The notes under the pieces are model-generated. The model saw only the letters and a list, made by a program, of their open reading frames with translations, was not told where the DNA came from and did not search any database. Positions 49,102 through 57,315 of a DNA stretch of 64,000 nucleotides are shown in pieces (position 1 is the stretch's first letter; each line of letters opens with the position of its first letter). Origin of the DNA: CAYWEM01 sp964457225 (GTDB taxonomy: Bacteria > Acidobacteriota > Aminicenantia > UBA2199). Where the stretch lies: NCBI GenBank assembly GCA_964457225.1, contig CAYWEM010000008.1, forward strand, positions 62,001 to 126,000, in the 5' to 3' direction. A program made the position numbers and the translations under genes.

Positions 49102-49170
49102 GGGGCAAAACTCAATACTTTCCAAGCTATTCTAAGCAAACTAAAAACCAGGTGGAGGATTCCGGGCAGG
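49081..49170 (+). repeat. Degenerate intergenic repeat, copy A
   Basis: About 85 bp resembling the reverse complement of 55530-55616. Shared blocks include GCGTTGATTC, TTTCCC, GGGGCAAAACTCAA, AAGCAAACT and GGATTCCGGG. It lies in a 382-bp gene-free stretch (48902-49283), which otherwise has only the cupin promoter and the hairpin. Confidence 0.6.
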
Positions 49171-49283
49171 CTGTTTGCTTGCATTGAGCCTTGCTTTTCT
49201 TTTAAAATGCTACTTGCCGCGTACCGTGACGACAGCGGGGACCGTGAAAAAACGGAGGCGGATGCTTTGGCCGTAATTCGCGT

Positions 49284-50414
49284 ATGAGCCTGGAAATCAG
49301 CGAGGTCAAAACCAGAAGAGAACTCGGCCTCTTCATCGACCTGCCCCACGAACTCTACGAAGGCGATCCCGCTTACGTTCCCGAGCTCAACCGCCTGGTC
49401 CGCGACCTGCTGGACCGGAAGAAGAATCCCTATTTCCGTCATTCCCAGGCCGCCTTTTTCCTGGTCCGGCGCGACGGCCGCCCGGTGGGGCGGATATCGG
49501 CCACGGTCAACCGGCGCTACAACGAGTACCATGATTCCCGGGTCGGCTTTTTCGGCTTTTTCGATTGCCGGGAAGATCGCGAAGCGGCCGGCCTGCTGTT
49601 GGAAACCGCGCTGGAATATGCCCGGCAAAGAGGCATGCAGAGGCTCCTGGGGCCTTTCAACCTGACCAGCAACGATACCGCCGGCATCCTGGTCGAGGGA
49701 TTCGATAGTCCGCCGCTGGTCCAGATGACCTACAACAAGCCGTATTACCCGGTCTTGCTCGAATCTTGCGGCTTTGAACGGGAAATGGACCTGCTGGCCT
49801 ACGAGATCAGCGACGAGCAGGTGAACGAGCGGGCCCTGCGCTTGTCGGCGGCGTTGAAAAACAGGCTGGCCGGCCGGGGGATCAGTTTTCGCAACCTCAA
49901 AGTGAAAGATTTCCCGGCCGAACTGGAACGCATCGGGGCGGTCTATCGCCGGGCCTGGGAGAAGAACTGGGGCTTCGTGCCGCCCGACGAGCTTGAATAC
50001 AAGTACATCGGCCAGGGCATGCGCCTGCTTTTCGATGACCGGTTCGGGTTTTTCGCCGAAGAGGACGGTCGGACGGTGGGCTTCGCGGTCGCCGTCCCCG
50101 ACATCAACGAGGTGCTGATAGGGATCAGGCGGGGCCGCCTGCTGCCTTTCGGCTGGCTGAAACTGCTGGCCGGCCGGAAAAAAACCAGCCGGATCAGGAT
50201 AGTCCTGCTGGGGGTATTGCCCGAATACCGTAAAATGGGCATAGAGGCGGTTTTTTTCGCCGAGTTCATGGCCGCCGCGGCCAGGTACGGCATTCATCGG
50301 GCCGAGGCATCCTGGATCCTGGAAAACAACCAGGCCATGCGCCGGGCGGCGGAAAAACTGCATGGCCGGCCTTACAAGCGATACCGCATCTACGGCCGGG
50401 ATACCGGGGCTTGA
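49284..50414 (+). CDS. GNAT-superfamily acetyltransferase-like protein
   Basis: The 376-residue protein matches a two-part GNAT-like family: IDLPHELYEGDPAYVPEL near the N-terminus, GRISATVNRRYNEYHDSRVGFFGFFDC, RLLGPFNLTSNDTAGILVEGFDSPP, and a C-terminal domain with VLPEYRKMGIEAVFFAEFM (the acetyl-CoA-binding R/Q-x-x-G-x-G/A loop) and ASWILENNQAMRRAAEKLHGRPYKRYRIY. Proteins of this type are called hypothetical N-acetyltransferases and often lie by amino-acid or lipid genes. The gene is the first of the accessory cluster and ends 3 bp before the epimerase gene. The acyl acceptor is unknown. Confidence 0.8.
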   Translation: MSLEISEVKTRRELGLFIDLPHELYEGDPAYVPELNRLVRDLLDRKKNPYFRHSQAAFFLVRRDGRPVGRISATVNRRYNEYHDSRVGFFGFFDCREDREAAGLLLETALEYARQRGMQRLLGPFNLTSNDTAGILVEGFDSPPLVQMTYNKPYYPVLLESCGFEREMDLLAYEISDEQVNERALRLSAALKNRLAGRGISFRNLKVKDFPAELERIGAVYRRAWEKNWGFVPPDELEYKYIGQGMRLLFDDRFGFFAEEDGRTVGFAVAVPDINEVLIGIRRGRLLPFGWLKLLAGRKKTSRIRIVLLGVLPEYRKMGIEAVFFAEFMAAAARYGIHRAEASWILENNQAMRRAAEKLHGRPYKRYRIYGRDTGA

Positions 50415-50417
50415 AAG

Positions 50418-51401
50418 TTGCCGAACGGAAAAACAATTCAGGCGGACAAGGAATGCCTGCTGGTCAGCGGGGCGGCCGGTTTTATCGGTTCGCACCTGGT
50501 TGAAGCCCTGCTGAAGCTCGGCTGGCGGGTGATCGGGCTGGACAATTTTGATCCCACCTACGACCGCAGTCTGAAAGCGGCCAACCTGCGGCCGGCCCTG
50601 GAGCACGAACGCTTTGCTTTTTACGAAGGTGATATCCGGGATCGAGGTTTTCTCGCAGAGATCGTACGCCGGCACCGGCCGCGGGCCGCCCTGCACCTGG
50701 CGGCCCGGGTCGGAGCGGCCTGCTGCCTGCGGGATCCGGTTTCCGCCCTGGAGATCAACGTGGCCGGCAGTCGCAACCTGGCGGCGGCCCTGGGGTATTG
50801 CAAAGCAGGATTGATCATGGTTTCCAGCGCCTCGGTCTACGGCCGCAGGAATGCCGGTCTTTGCCGGGAGGACCAGGATCTGCCCGAATCGGACAACCCG
50901 TACGTGGCCGGCAAGCAACAGGCTGAAAAAGCGGTTCTGGCTGAAGCGGCCGGGCGGAAAATCAAGGTGCTGATTCTGCGGCTGGCCTCAACTTACGGTC
51001 CGCGCCAGCGCCCGGGAACCGCCCTGCCGGTCTTCTGTTCCAGCCTGCTGCGGGGCGGGCCGGTGCCGCTTTTCGCGCCGGAGCATGAAATGATCAACGT
51101 GTCTGACGCGGTCCGGGGCCTGGTCAGCGCCCTGGAGAATTTGCAGGAAAACGATATCGTCAATATCGGTATCGGCCGGCCGCTAAAAATGAACCGGGTT
51201 ATCGGCCTGCTGGCCCGGGCCCTGGGAGTCGAAGCTGAAGTCCAAGAGCGGCAGGCTCCGCCTTCCTGCCTGGAAATCGGTGTGCTGTCCATAGCCAAGG
51301 CACGCCGGAAATGGGGCTTCCGGGCCGGTGTCGCTCCGGAAACGGGATTGGCTGAATACGCAAACTGGTATCTGAAAAACCAAGAGGAATACAGCAAATG
51401 A
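50418..51401 (+). CDS. NAD-dependent nucleotide-sugar epimerase/dehydratase (SDR)
   Basis: The TTG start at 50418 is four bases after the GNAT stop. The 327-residue product has the extended-SDR Rossmann motif VSGAAGFIGSHLVEAL, a GDIRD strand, LHLAARVGAACCL, MVSSASVYG and the catalytic YVAGK (YxxxK). LRLASTYGPRQRPGTALP and EHEMINVSDAVRG follow the pattern of UDP-glucuronate or UDP-GlcNAc 4-epimerases. It acts on a nucleotide sugar, with product unknown. It overlaps the first radical SAM gene by 4 bp. Confidence 0.87.
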   Translation: MPNGKTIQADKECLLVSGAAGFIGSHLVEALLKLGWRVIGLDNFDPTYDRSLKAANLRPALEHERFAFYEGDIRDRGFLAEIVRRHRPRAALHLAARVGAACCLRDPVSALEINVAGSRNLAAALGYCKAGLIMVSSASVYGRRNAGLCREDQDLPESDNPYVAGKQQAEKAVLAEAAGRKIKVLILRLASTYGPRQRPGTALPVFCSSLLRGGPVPLFAPEHEMINVSDAVRGLVSALENLQENDIVNIGIGRPLKMNRVIGLLARALGVEAEVQERQAPPSCLEIGVLSIAKARRKWGFRAGVAPETGLAEYANWYLKNQEEYSK

Positions 51402-52459
51402 ACCTGGAAAACGTAGCTTCACCATGGAAAGTCGCCCGGCACCGTGAAAAGGTCGCCGCTTACTGCCGGGGGGAAACAATCGGGCCGGTGACCCTGGAAA
51501 TGGACCTGACCAGCCGCTGCACCAGGACCTGCGAAGATTGCCCCTCCTGCAGGACCCACGATCATCACCGGCTGGAAAAACCTTTCATCGAGCGCCTGTT
51601 CGGGGTGCTGCAGGGGCGGACCAGCGGTCTGCTGCTGACCGGTGGTGAACCGACCATGGCCGACCTGTTTCCCTGGACCCTGGCCGAGGCCCGGCGCCGC
51701 GGTTTCGCCGAAATCGCGGTGGTCACCAACGGCAGTCTGCTGGAACGGGAAACCGTGGCCGCGGCCCTGCTGGAACATGCCACCACCATCAGGGTGTCGC
51801 TCTATGACTGGGATTCGCCCTCCTGCGCCGGGGCCGGGCCCATCCTGAGCCGGATCGGGCGACTGCGTTCCCGGATCGAAGCCGCCGGCAGTCCGCTTAA
51901 AATCGGGGTCAGCCTGCTGACCAGCGCCGAGCGGGCCGGCCTGCTGGTAAGCACGGCCGAGGCGGTGCGCTCGGCCGGGGCCGACTGGGTTTACTTTCAC
52001 CCGGTCTGCGTGGGCTGGGGCCGGGGGGCGCCCCTGCAGGTATCGCAGTCAGGCGTGCTGGAAGAAATCGAAGCCTGGCGCCGGGGACTGGGAAACGGCT
52101 TTTGCGCTTACCTGGCTCCGGAGCGTTACGAGCGGGAACCCCTGTATTTCAGTGCTTATCATGCCGCCCATTTCCTGATGGTACTCGGAGCCGACGGTTT
52201 ACAATACCTTGGAGCCGAGGTCAAATACCAGCCGGATTTCGTGGTCGCTGACCTGAAAAACAGCCGCCTGGAAGATTTCCTCGCTGATCCGGCCCGCCTG
52301 GCCGGGATTTCTTCCTTCAACAGTGACAATTACGCCGCCATCGGCAGCCGGCACCGCGGCGCCCTGTACAGCGATGTCCTGGAGCGGATTGCCGATCGGA
52401 GGATCGATCCGGAAGAAGCCGCGGAAAAAGCCCGGCTGCGTTTCATCCACATTTTGTGA
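51398..52459 (+). CDS. Radical SAM protein, paralogue 1
   Basis: The 353-residue protein has the CxxxCxxC iron-sulfur cluster as CTRTCEDCPSC at about residues 42-52, the SAM-binding LLTGGEPTMAD near residue 80, and the AVVTNGSLL strand. After the TIM-barrel core it has YFHPVCVGWG, YHAAHFLMVLGADGLQYLGAEVKY and SRHRGALYSDVLERI. Few Cys residues occur in the C-terminus, so no SPASM domain is evident. It overlaps the epimerase gene by 4 bp and its paralogue starts 11 bp after its stop. The substrate is unknown; the context suggests a sugar or peptide modification. Confidence 0.9.
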   Translation: MNLENVASPWKVARHREKVAAYCRGETIGPVTLEMDLTSRCTRTCEDCPSCRTHDHHRLEKPFIERLFGVLQGRTSGLLLTGGEPTMADLFPWTLAEARRRGFAEIAVVTNGSLLERETVAAALLEHATTIRVSLYDWDSPSCAGAGPILSRIGRLRSRIEAAGSPLKIGVSLLTSAERAGLLVSTAEAVRSAGADWVYFHPVCVGWGRGAPLQVSQSGVLEEIEAWRRGLGNGFCAYLAPERYEREPLYFSAYHAAHFLMVLGADGLQYLGAEVKYQPDFVVADLKNSRLEDFLADPARLAGISSFNSDNYAAIGSRHRGALYSDVLERIADRRIDPEEAAEKARLRFIHIL

Positions 52460-52469
52460 GCAGTACGGG

Positions 52470-53534
52470 ATGGTTATGAAGGAAATGGTCGGAACAGGCA
52501 AGATCCTGCTTCACCGTGAACGCCTGAATTCCTTCCTCTCCGGTGAATTGATTTTCCCGGTGACCCTGGAACTCGGTCTGACCACCCGCTGTAACCGGAA
52601 TTGCCCTGATTGCCCCAGCGGACTGGGGGGGCCGGACCTTGAACTGGGGTCGGCCGAGGTCGAACCCCTGCTGGCTTTTCTCAGCGGCCGGACCCGAGGC
52701 CTGATCATCACCGGCGGCGAGCCGACCATGGCCCGTGATTTCGCCGCGGTTCTGGATAAGGCCGCGAACAGGTATGCTTTTACGGATATCGCGGTAGTGA
52801 CCAACGGCTCGTTCCTGGAGGAAGCCCGGGTGGCAGAGGCCCTGCTGGCCCATGCCTCGGCGGTGCGGGTGTCGCTCTACGACTGGCACGAAAAGTCACT
52901 CGACGGGGTGATGCCCACCCTGGAAAGGATACGCCGCCTGCGGGACCGGGTTGACCGGCTGGGCAGTCCGCTGCTGATCGGGGCCAGCGCCCTGACCACC
53001 GAGGAACGAGGCCCCCGGCTCAAGCCGCTGGCGGAACTGGCGGCTCAGGCCGGGGCTCATTTCCTATACTTTCACCCGGTCTGTTTTCGCGAGGCGGCAA
53101 GCGGTCCAACGCAGCGTCGGCGGCAGCAGGCCGTGCTCGAAGACTTGCAGGATTGCCGCCGGGAGTTTTCCGGCCGCCTGGCCGTACATTTCCTGGCCGA
53201 GCGATTCCGGCACGATGATATCCGTTTCAGCTCCTATCACAGCGCCCATTTCATCATGGTGCTGGCGGCCGACGGCCGCCGCTACCTGGCCACCGAGGTC
53301 AAGTACCGGCCGACTTACGAGTTGGGTGTCCTGGGCCGGGACAGCCCTGAAGACCTGGTGTTCGGCCGGGCTGTCGCTCGGGCGATCAGCGGGGTGAGCA
53401 GCGCCGGTTACCCGGGCATCGGCGGCCGCAACCGGGGCCTGCTCTACAACTCCCTGCTCGAAGACCTGCTGGAAAACCGGACCCGGCTGGAAGAAACTCC
53501 GGGCCGGGCTTACGCCCTGCCCCATGTCCTGTGA
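52470..53534 (+). CDS. Radical SAM protein, paralogue 2
   Basis: The start is taken as ATG 52470; ATGs at 52476 and 52485 are alternatives. The 354-residue protein has the cluster CNRNCPDCPSG, IITGGEPTMAR and AVVTNGSFL. It parallels the upstream gene along its length, sharing YFHPVC, a Y-H-x-AHF-x-MVL-x-ADG block, YL-x-x-EVKY and G-x-R-x-RG-x-LY-x-x-x-LE. They are clear tandem duplicates with diverged sequence. The CxxxCxxC motif is intact, so both should be active. They may act in sequence or as a heteropair. Function is unknown. Confidence 0.9.
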   Translation: MVMKEMVGTGKILLHRERLNSFLSGELIFPVTLELGLTTRCNRNCPDCPSGLGGPDLELGSAEVEPLLAFLSGRTRGLIITGGEPTMARDFAAVLDKAANRYAFTDIAVVTNGSFLEEARVAEALLAHASAVRVSLYDWHEKSLDGVMPTLERIRRLRDRVDRLGSPLLIGASALTTEERGPRLKPLAELAAQAGAHFLYFHPVCFREAASGPTQRRRQQAVLEDLQDCRREFSGRLAVHFLAERFRHDDIRFSSYHSAHFIMVLAADGRRYLATEVKYRPTYELGVLGRDSPEDLVFGRAVARAISGVSSAGYPGIGGRNRGLLYNSLLEDLLENRTRLEETPGRAYALPHVL

Positions 53535-53553
53535 TGCTGTGCCGGAGAAAGCG

Positions 53554-54474
53554 ATGAAAGAAGACAAAGCGGAAATAAGCGTGATCACCGCCACTTACAA
53601 CCGCAGTAACTGCCTCAGGTACAGCATCGAATCGGTGCTCGGCCAGCGATGTTCCCGCTCCTGGGAACACCTGGTCATCGGAGATGCATGCACTGACGAC
53701 AGCGCTCGGCTGGTGGCTTCCTTCAATGACCGCAGGTTGCGTTTTTACAACCTGGAGACAAACTGCTGCGAACAGTCAGGACCGAACAACGAGGGTTTCA
53801 GGCTGGCTTGCGGCCGTTACATCGCCTACCTGAACCACGATGACCTCTGGTTCCCCGATCACCTGGAAAAGGCCCTGGATTACCTGGATGCGAACCGGCT
53901 GGACGGGGTTTTCACCCTGGGAGCGGCCCTTGATCCGGACGGGGCGGCGCGCCTGTTGACTTCGGCCAGGTCGGGGCTTTATTACCCGGATCGCCTGGTC
54001 CCGGCTTCGCTCTGGCTGCTGCGCCGGGAAGTGCCTGCGGCCCTGGGCGGCTGGCGGCCGGCCGCGGGGCTCTTTACAATTCCTTCCCAGGATTTCCTGG
54101 TCAGGGCCTGGAAGCAGGGATTCCGGATCGGCCGGGTGCCGGCCCTGACCGCGGTCTGCATCCAGTCCGGCCGTCGTCCGGGCTGTTACTCCGAACGACA
54201 GGAAGATGAACAGGCCGCGGCCCTGGAAAACATCCGCCGGGGTGAAGCCTATCGCGTCGAACTGCTCGGCCGGGCCCTGCTTGACTGCCTGGACCGGGAA
54301 CAGTCGGCCGGCCCCGGAGCCGTACTGCGCCGCCTGGGCGCTGTTATGATCAAGCGCCTGGCTTTATCGGCGGGCATCACGCCTGTGCAGCTGCGGGATT
54401 TCTTTCAGAGCCGGCGCCGGGGCGGTAAGATCAGGCGCCTGCGTCGGAAACGCGGTTTGCCTCCCGGGTACTGA
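53554..54474 (+). CDS. Family 2 glycosyltransferase
   Basis: ATG 53554 follows GGAG; an earlier in-frame ATG at 53524 overlaps the radical SAM stop. The 306-residue protein has ISVITATYNRSNCLRYSIESVL, HLVIGDACTDDSARL, the metal motif YIAYLNHDDLWFPDHL, and a C-terminal basic region. It is a GT-A enzyme of family 2. It is the last gene of the epimerase-radical SAM run and probably transfers the sugar made by the epimerase, but this is inference. Confidence 0.9.
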   Translation: MKEDKAEISVITATYNRSNCLRYSIESVLGQRCSRSWEHLVIGDACTDDSARLVASFNDRRLRFYNLETNCCEQSGPNNEGFRLACGRYIAYLNHDDLWFPDHLEKALDYLDANRLDGVFTLGAALDPDGAARLLTSARSGLYYPDRLVPASLWLLRREVPAALGGWRPAAGLFTIPSQDFLVRAWKQGFRIGRVPALTAVCIQSGRRPGCYSERQEDEQAAALENIRRGEAYRVELLGRALLDCLDREQSAGPGAVLRRLGAVMIKRLALSAGITPVQLRDFFQSRRRGGKIRRLRRKRGLPPGY

Positions 54475-54479
54475 ATCGA

Positions 54480-55457
54480 TCAGCTTTGCCGGCGCGCCCG
54501 GAAAAAACCCTGGATTGAGCCGTTCCGGCGGAACACGCGGGAAAACGCGGCCACGGTCACTCCGCCCAGAATCAGCAGTCCGGCCAGGATCATTTTCAGG
54601 CTTATTCTTTCACCCAGCAGCAGCACCGGGAAAAGCGAGCCCAGCAGGGGCTGGATATAGGTGAAAATTGCGGCCAGGGAAGAAGAGCCCCTCTTCAGGG
54701 CAAAGGCGTTGATGATGTAGGGCAGGCAGGTGCCCATCACTATGGCGTAGGCCGGAGCCAGGTAGTTCAGGGCCGGAATCGACCGGTAATCGACGGCCAG
54801 GGCCGGTCCCAGGGTAAAGGGCAGGGCGGTCAGGAACCCGAAGACAAAGGTATAGGTCATCACGGTCAGTGCCCGGTAAACGGCCAGCAGGGGCCGGGAC
54901 AGGACCAGGTAGAGTGAATAGAGGAAAGCGTTGCCGACGATCAGCAAATTGCCGGAAAAAGAGCCGCCGGAACCGGCCGCGGGCAGGTCAAGCAGGATGA
55001 AAACGCCGCTCAGGGCGATGGCCACGCCCAGGGCCTTGAACAGGCTGAACTTTTCATGGCCCAGGACGACCGCGGCCAGCAGGGTGAAAATGGGGATCGA
55101 GGCCATCAGCAGGCTGGCATTGGCCGCGCTGGTCAGGGAAAGCCCCTTGAGGAAAAGCAATTGGTTGCCGGTCACTCCGAGCAGGGAGAGCACGGCGAAT
55201 TGCAGGTAATGGCCGGGTTGTTTTATTTTTTCGTGGAAAAAAAAGCGGAAGACCAGGAAGAAAAACAGGGCGGTGCCGGCGATGCGGTAAATGGCCAGGG
55301 CGGCCGGAGGAAAGGAAACGAAGGTCAGCTTGGCGGCCACCGGCAGGGTTGAAAAGAGCACCTGGACGGCCAGCAGGGGCAGGTAGACACGCTGCCAGTC
55401 AGCCCCCGGCCGTTCATCCCGGACCGGTTCAACTGCAGTCGCCTGGAAAGGTTTCAT
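54480..55457 (-). CDS. EamA-family DMT transporter
   Basis: The 325-residue protein has ten hydrophobic helices in two EamA repeats, with an N-terminal cytoplasmic segment and start LPLLAVQVLFSTLPVAAKLTFV. The second repeat ends PLLGSLFPVLLLGERISLKMILAGLLILGGVTVAAFSRV, the usual EamA pattern. It is a drug/metabolite-type exporter of the inner membrane with unknown substrate. It is convergent with the GT2 gene, 5 bp apart, and expressed from its own promoter. Confidence 0.88.
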   Translation of the reverse strand: MKPFQATAVEPVRDERPGADWQRVYLPLLAVQVLFSTLPVAAKLTFVSFPPAALAIYRIAGTALFFFLVFRFFFHEKIKQPGHYLQFAVLSLLGVTGNQLLFLKGLSLTSAANASLLMASIPIFTLLAAVVLGHEKFSLFKALGVAIALSGVFILLDLPAAGSGGSFSGNLLIVGNAFLYSLYLVLSRPLLAVYRALTVMTYTFVFGFLTALPFTLGPALAVDYRSIPALNYLAPAYAIVMGTCLPYIINAFALKRGSSSLAAIFTYIQPLLGSLFPVLLLGERISLKMILAGLLILGGVTVAAFSRVFRRNGSIQGFFRARRQS

Positions 55458-55489
55458 GCCGGTAGTCTCTCTTACTTGGGGGATGGGCG

Positions 55490-55518
55490 ATTATACCCGA
55501 TAACCCGTAACACCGCAA
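55490..55518 (-). promoter_or_regulatory. Promoter of the EamA gene
   Basis: TTGCGG (55513-55518), 17 bp, TATAAT (55490-55495). The leader is about 30 nt with a weak ribosome binding site. Confidence 0.55.
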
Positions 55519-55529
55519 CCGGGAGAATG

Positions 55530-55616
55530 ACCCGGAATCCCCCGCCATATTTCTGAGTTTGCTTGGATTCGCCTTACAGGTGTTGAGTTTTGCCCCTGGG
55601 AAAGCGCGAATCAACG
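55530..55616 (-). repeat. Degenerate intergenic repeat, copy B
   Basis: Reverse-complement relative of 49081-49170 (see copy A), with identical blocks of 6 to 14 bp in the same order. It lies just upstream of the EamA promoter. Confidence 0.6.
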
Positions 55617-56028
55617 CTTAGCACGCCGGTGCAGACCGGCATAAACCGGGCTTTCCACTTCCCTGGTCCCCCACCTGAATCCTTGGACCAGGGAATGACG
55701 GTCGGCCGACTTTACCCTGACCTGTTGTTAAATTTATTGTATGCTGGTGGTATTTTGTTGAATATAAATAAATGCTTCAAAAAATATAACTTATATTGCA
55801 ATTGGTGATATATCATATATCTCATAATTTATTTATTACTATTAATATACAATTTGGTTTCCTGAAGGAAGCAATCCTGCTGCCGGAACAAAAACCGGCC
55901 TGCAGCGGAATTGCAGTAAACATTGAAAACAAATACTGACAATGCTTTTACCCGATTTGCGATTAGGCGGTCAAGCAGTAAAACAAGTCATCGCCACCGA
56001 GTTGCTCTTGAGAATAAATGCAAAGAGG
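55617..56028. other. AT-rich gene-free stretch with a palindrome
   Basis: From about 55725 the composition drops sharply in GC compared with the rest of the window. A perfect 15-bp palindrome, GATATATCATATATC, lies at 55807-55821. A hairpin-like CTGCTGCCGG...CCGGCCTGCAG lies at about 55878-55906. Short ORFs here have no ribosome binding site or recognisable product. I see no RNA gene. It could be a regulatory region or the remains of an insertion. Confidence 0.5.
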
Positions 56029-56098
56029 TTGACTTTCCCGGTACACTATTATAAAATCCATTGTCATGAAAAAATCGGGAGAAATCTGTATTTCTTGA
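56029..56098 (+). promoter_or_regulatory. Promoter and ten-codon leader ORF before the PKD lipoprotein gene
   Basis: TTGACT (56029-56034), 17 bp, TAAAAT (56052-56057), then ATG 56066, 8 nt later, opening a ten-codon ORF MKKSGEICIS with TGA 56096-56098. The main ATG 56103 is four bases further on and lacks a good ribosome binding site. Confidence 0.45.
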
Positions 56099-56102
56099 AG
56101 TA

Positions 56103-57308
56103 ATGAAAAGAGCTTTTGGTATACAAGTATTCCTGGCTGTTTTTATTTTATTGACTTCAGCCTGCAGGTTTGTGCCGTATTTTGCTCCGGATGGAGCCCT
56201 GATCAAGATTTACAGCGATTTGTCCAGGATTGAAACCGGAGGCGGCAAGGCCGGCATTACAATTCTGGGCTTCACTTCCGAGGGCGCTCCCCTCAGGGAT
56301 CATACCACTGTGCTGCTAAGCGCCTCCAGTGGTCAGATTGCTCCGCAGGCGGAATTGATCAGGGGGAAAGCCGAGGTTGAGTTCGTTTCCGGCGCCAAGG
56401 CCGGTCCGGCGACAATCGTTGCCGTTTCCGGAACTGTCAGGTCAAACGAGTTGGTTATCCAGGTTGGGCCTGGAGAGCTTTCTTTCCTGACTCTTAAGGC
56501 TGATCCGGCCAGCCTGCAGATCAGGGGCGGCCGCTCGGAAATCACGGTCGGAGCCTTTGACGCCGACAACCGTCCATTGCCCGGGATTCCACTGCAATTG
56601 ACCACCAGCAAGGGGTATTTCGAGAACGCCGCCAATCCTCTTCATACAGATTCCGCCGGAATTTGCCGTAATTGGCTGGTGACCGGAGAGACGGCCCTGG
56701 TTTCGGTCAAGTCCGGGAGTCTTTCCCGGGAGATAACCGTGTTCGTCCAGTCAAACTCCGCCCCGACGGCCCGCTTCTTTTTCTCGCCTAAAACACCCCG
56801 GGGCGATGACGACATAATTTTCAATGCTTCGGAAAGCCATGACAGTGATGGCTATATAGTGTCCTATGATTGGTTTTTCGGAGACGGCGCCAGGTCCTCG
56901 GGAAAAATCACCGGCCACAATTACAGGTGGAGCGGTTCCACTGACAAGGTTTTTACCGTTGTACTGCAGGTTACGGACAATCACGGGGCCAGCGCCAGCG
57001 CCACCCAGGATCTGACCGTCAAAGTAAATACTGCCCCCACGCCGCGTTTCTTTTTTACTCCGAAAAATCCGAAAGGCAAGGAAGACATTCTGTTTGACGC
57101 TTCCGAAAGCTTCGACCCCGATGGTCACATAGTATCCTATAAATGGCATTTCGGTGACGGAGCCGAGGGGTCGGGGCGATCGGTCACCCATAACTACAAC
57201 TGGAGCGGATCCGGGAATCGCACCTATACGGTGATTCTGCAGGTAACCGACAATTCGGGGGCGGTTGCCAGCCTCAGCCAGGATATCACAGTTTCCCCCG
57301 AAGGATAA
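56103..57308 (+). CDS. Exported PKD-domain lipoprotein
   Basis: The 401-residue protein has a signal peptide with the lipobox LTSAC (Cys at about residue 21). The N-terminal half has two bacterial Ig-like domains (residues about 40-220, with TTVLLSASSGQI and PLQLTTSKGYF), followed by two PKD domains marked by IIFNASESHDSDGYIVSYDWFFGDG and DILFDASESFDPDGHIVSYKWHFGDG. PKD domains bind proteins or polysaccharides on the cell surface. The gene precedes a secretin lipoprotein by 7 bp, which suggests that the two act together. Confidence 0.85.
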   Translation: MKRAFGIQVFLAVFILLTSACRFVPYFAPDGALIKIYSDLSRIETGGGKAGITILGFTSEGAPLRDHTTVLLSASSGQIAPQAELIRGKAEVEFVSGAKAGPATIVAVSGTVRSNELVIQVGPGELSFLTLKADPASLQIRGGRSEITVGAFDADNRPLPGIPLQLTTSKGYFENAANPLHTDSAGICRNWLVTGETALVSVKSGSLSREITVFVQSNSAPTARFFFSPKTPRGDDDIIFNASESHDSDGYIVSYDWFFGDGARSSGKITGHNYRWSGSTDKVFTVVLQVTDNHGASASATQDLTVKVNTAPTPRFFFTPKNPKGKEDILFDASESFDPDGHIVSYKWHFGDGAEGSGRSVTHNYNWSGSGNRTYTVILQVTDNSGAVASLSQDITVSPEG

Positions 57309-57315
57309 AACACCG

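Noticed and set aside
49089..50918. 609-residue open frame on the minus strand
   Set aside because: It is antisense to the GNAT and epimerase genes, which have clear motifs. Long shadow frames are expected at this GC content.
55988..56206. 72-residue minus-strand frame starting in the PKD lipoprotein gene
   Set aside because: Its resemblance to the frames over the intergenic repeats is superficial, and it runs antisense to a real signal peptide and lipobox.
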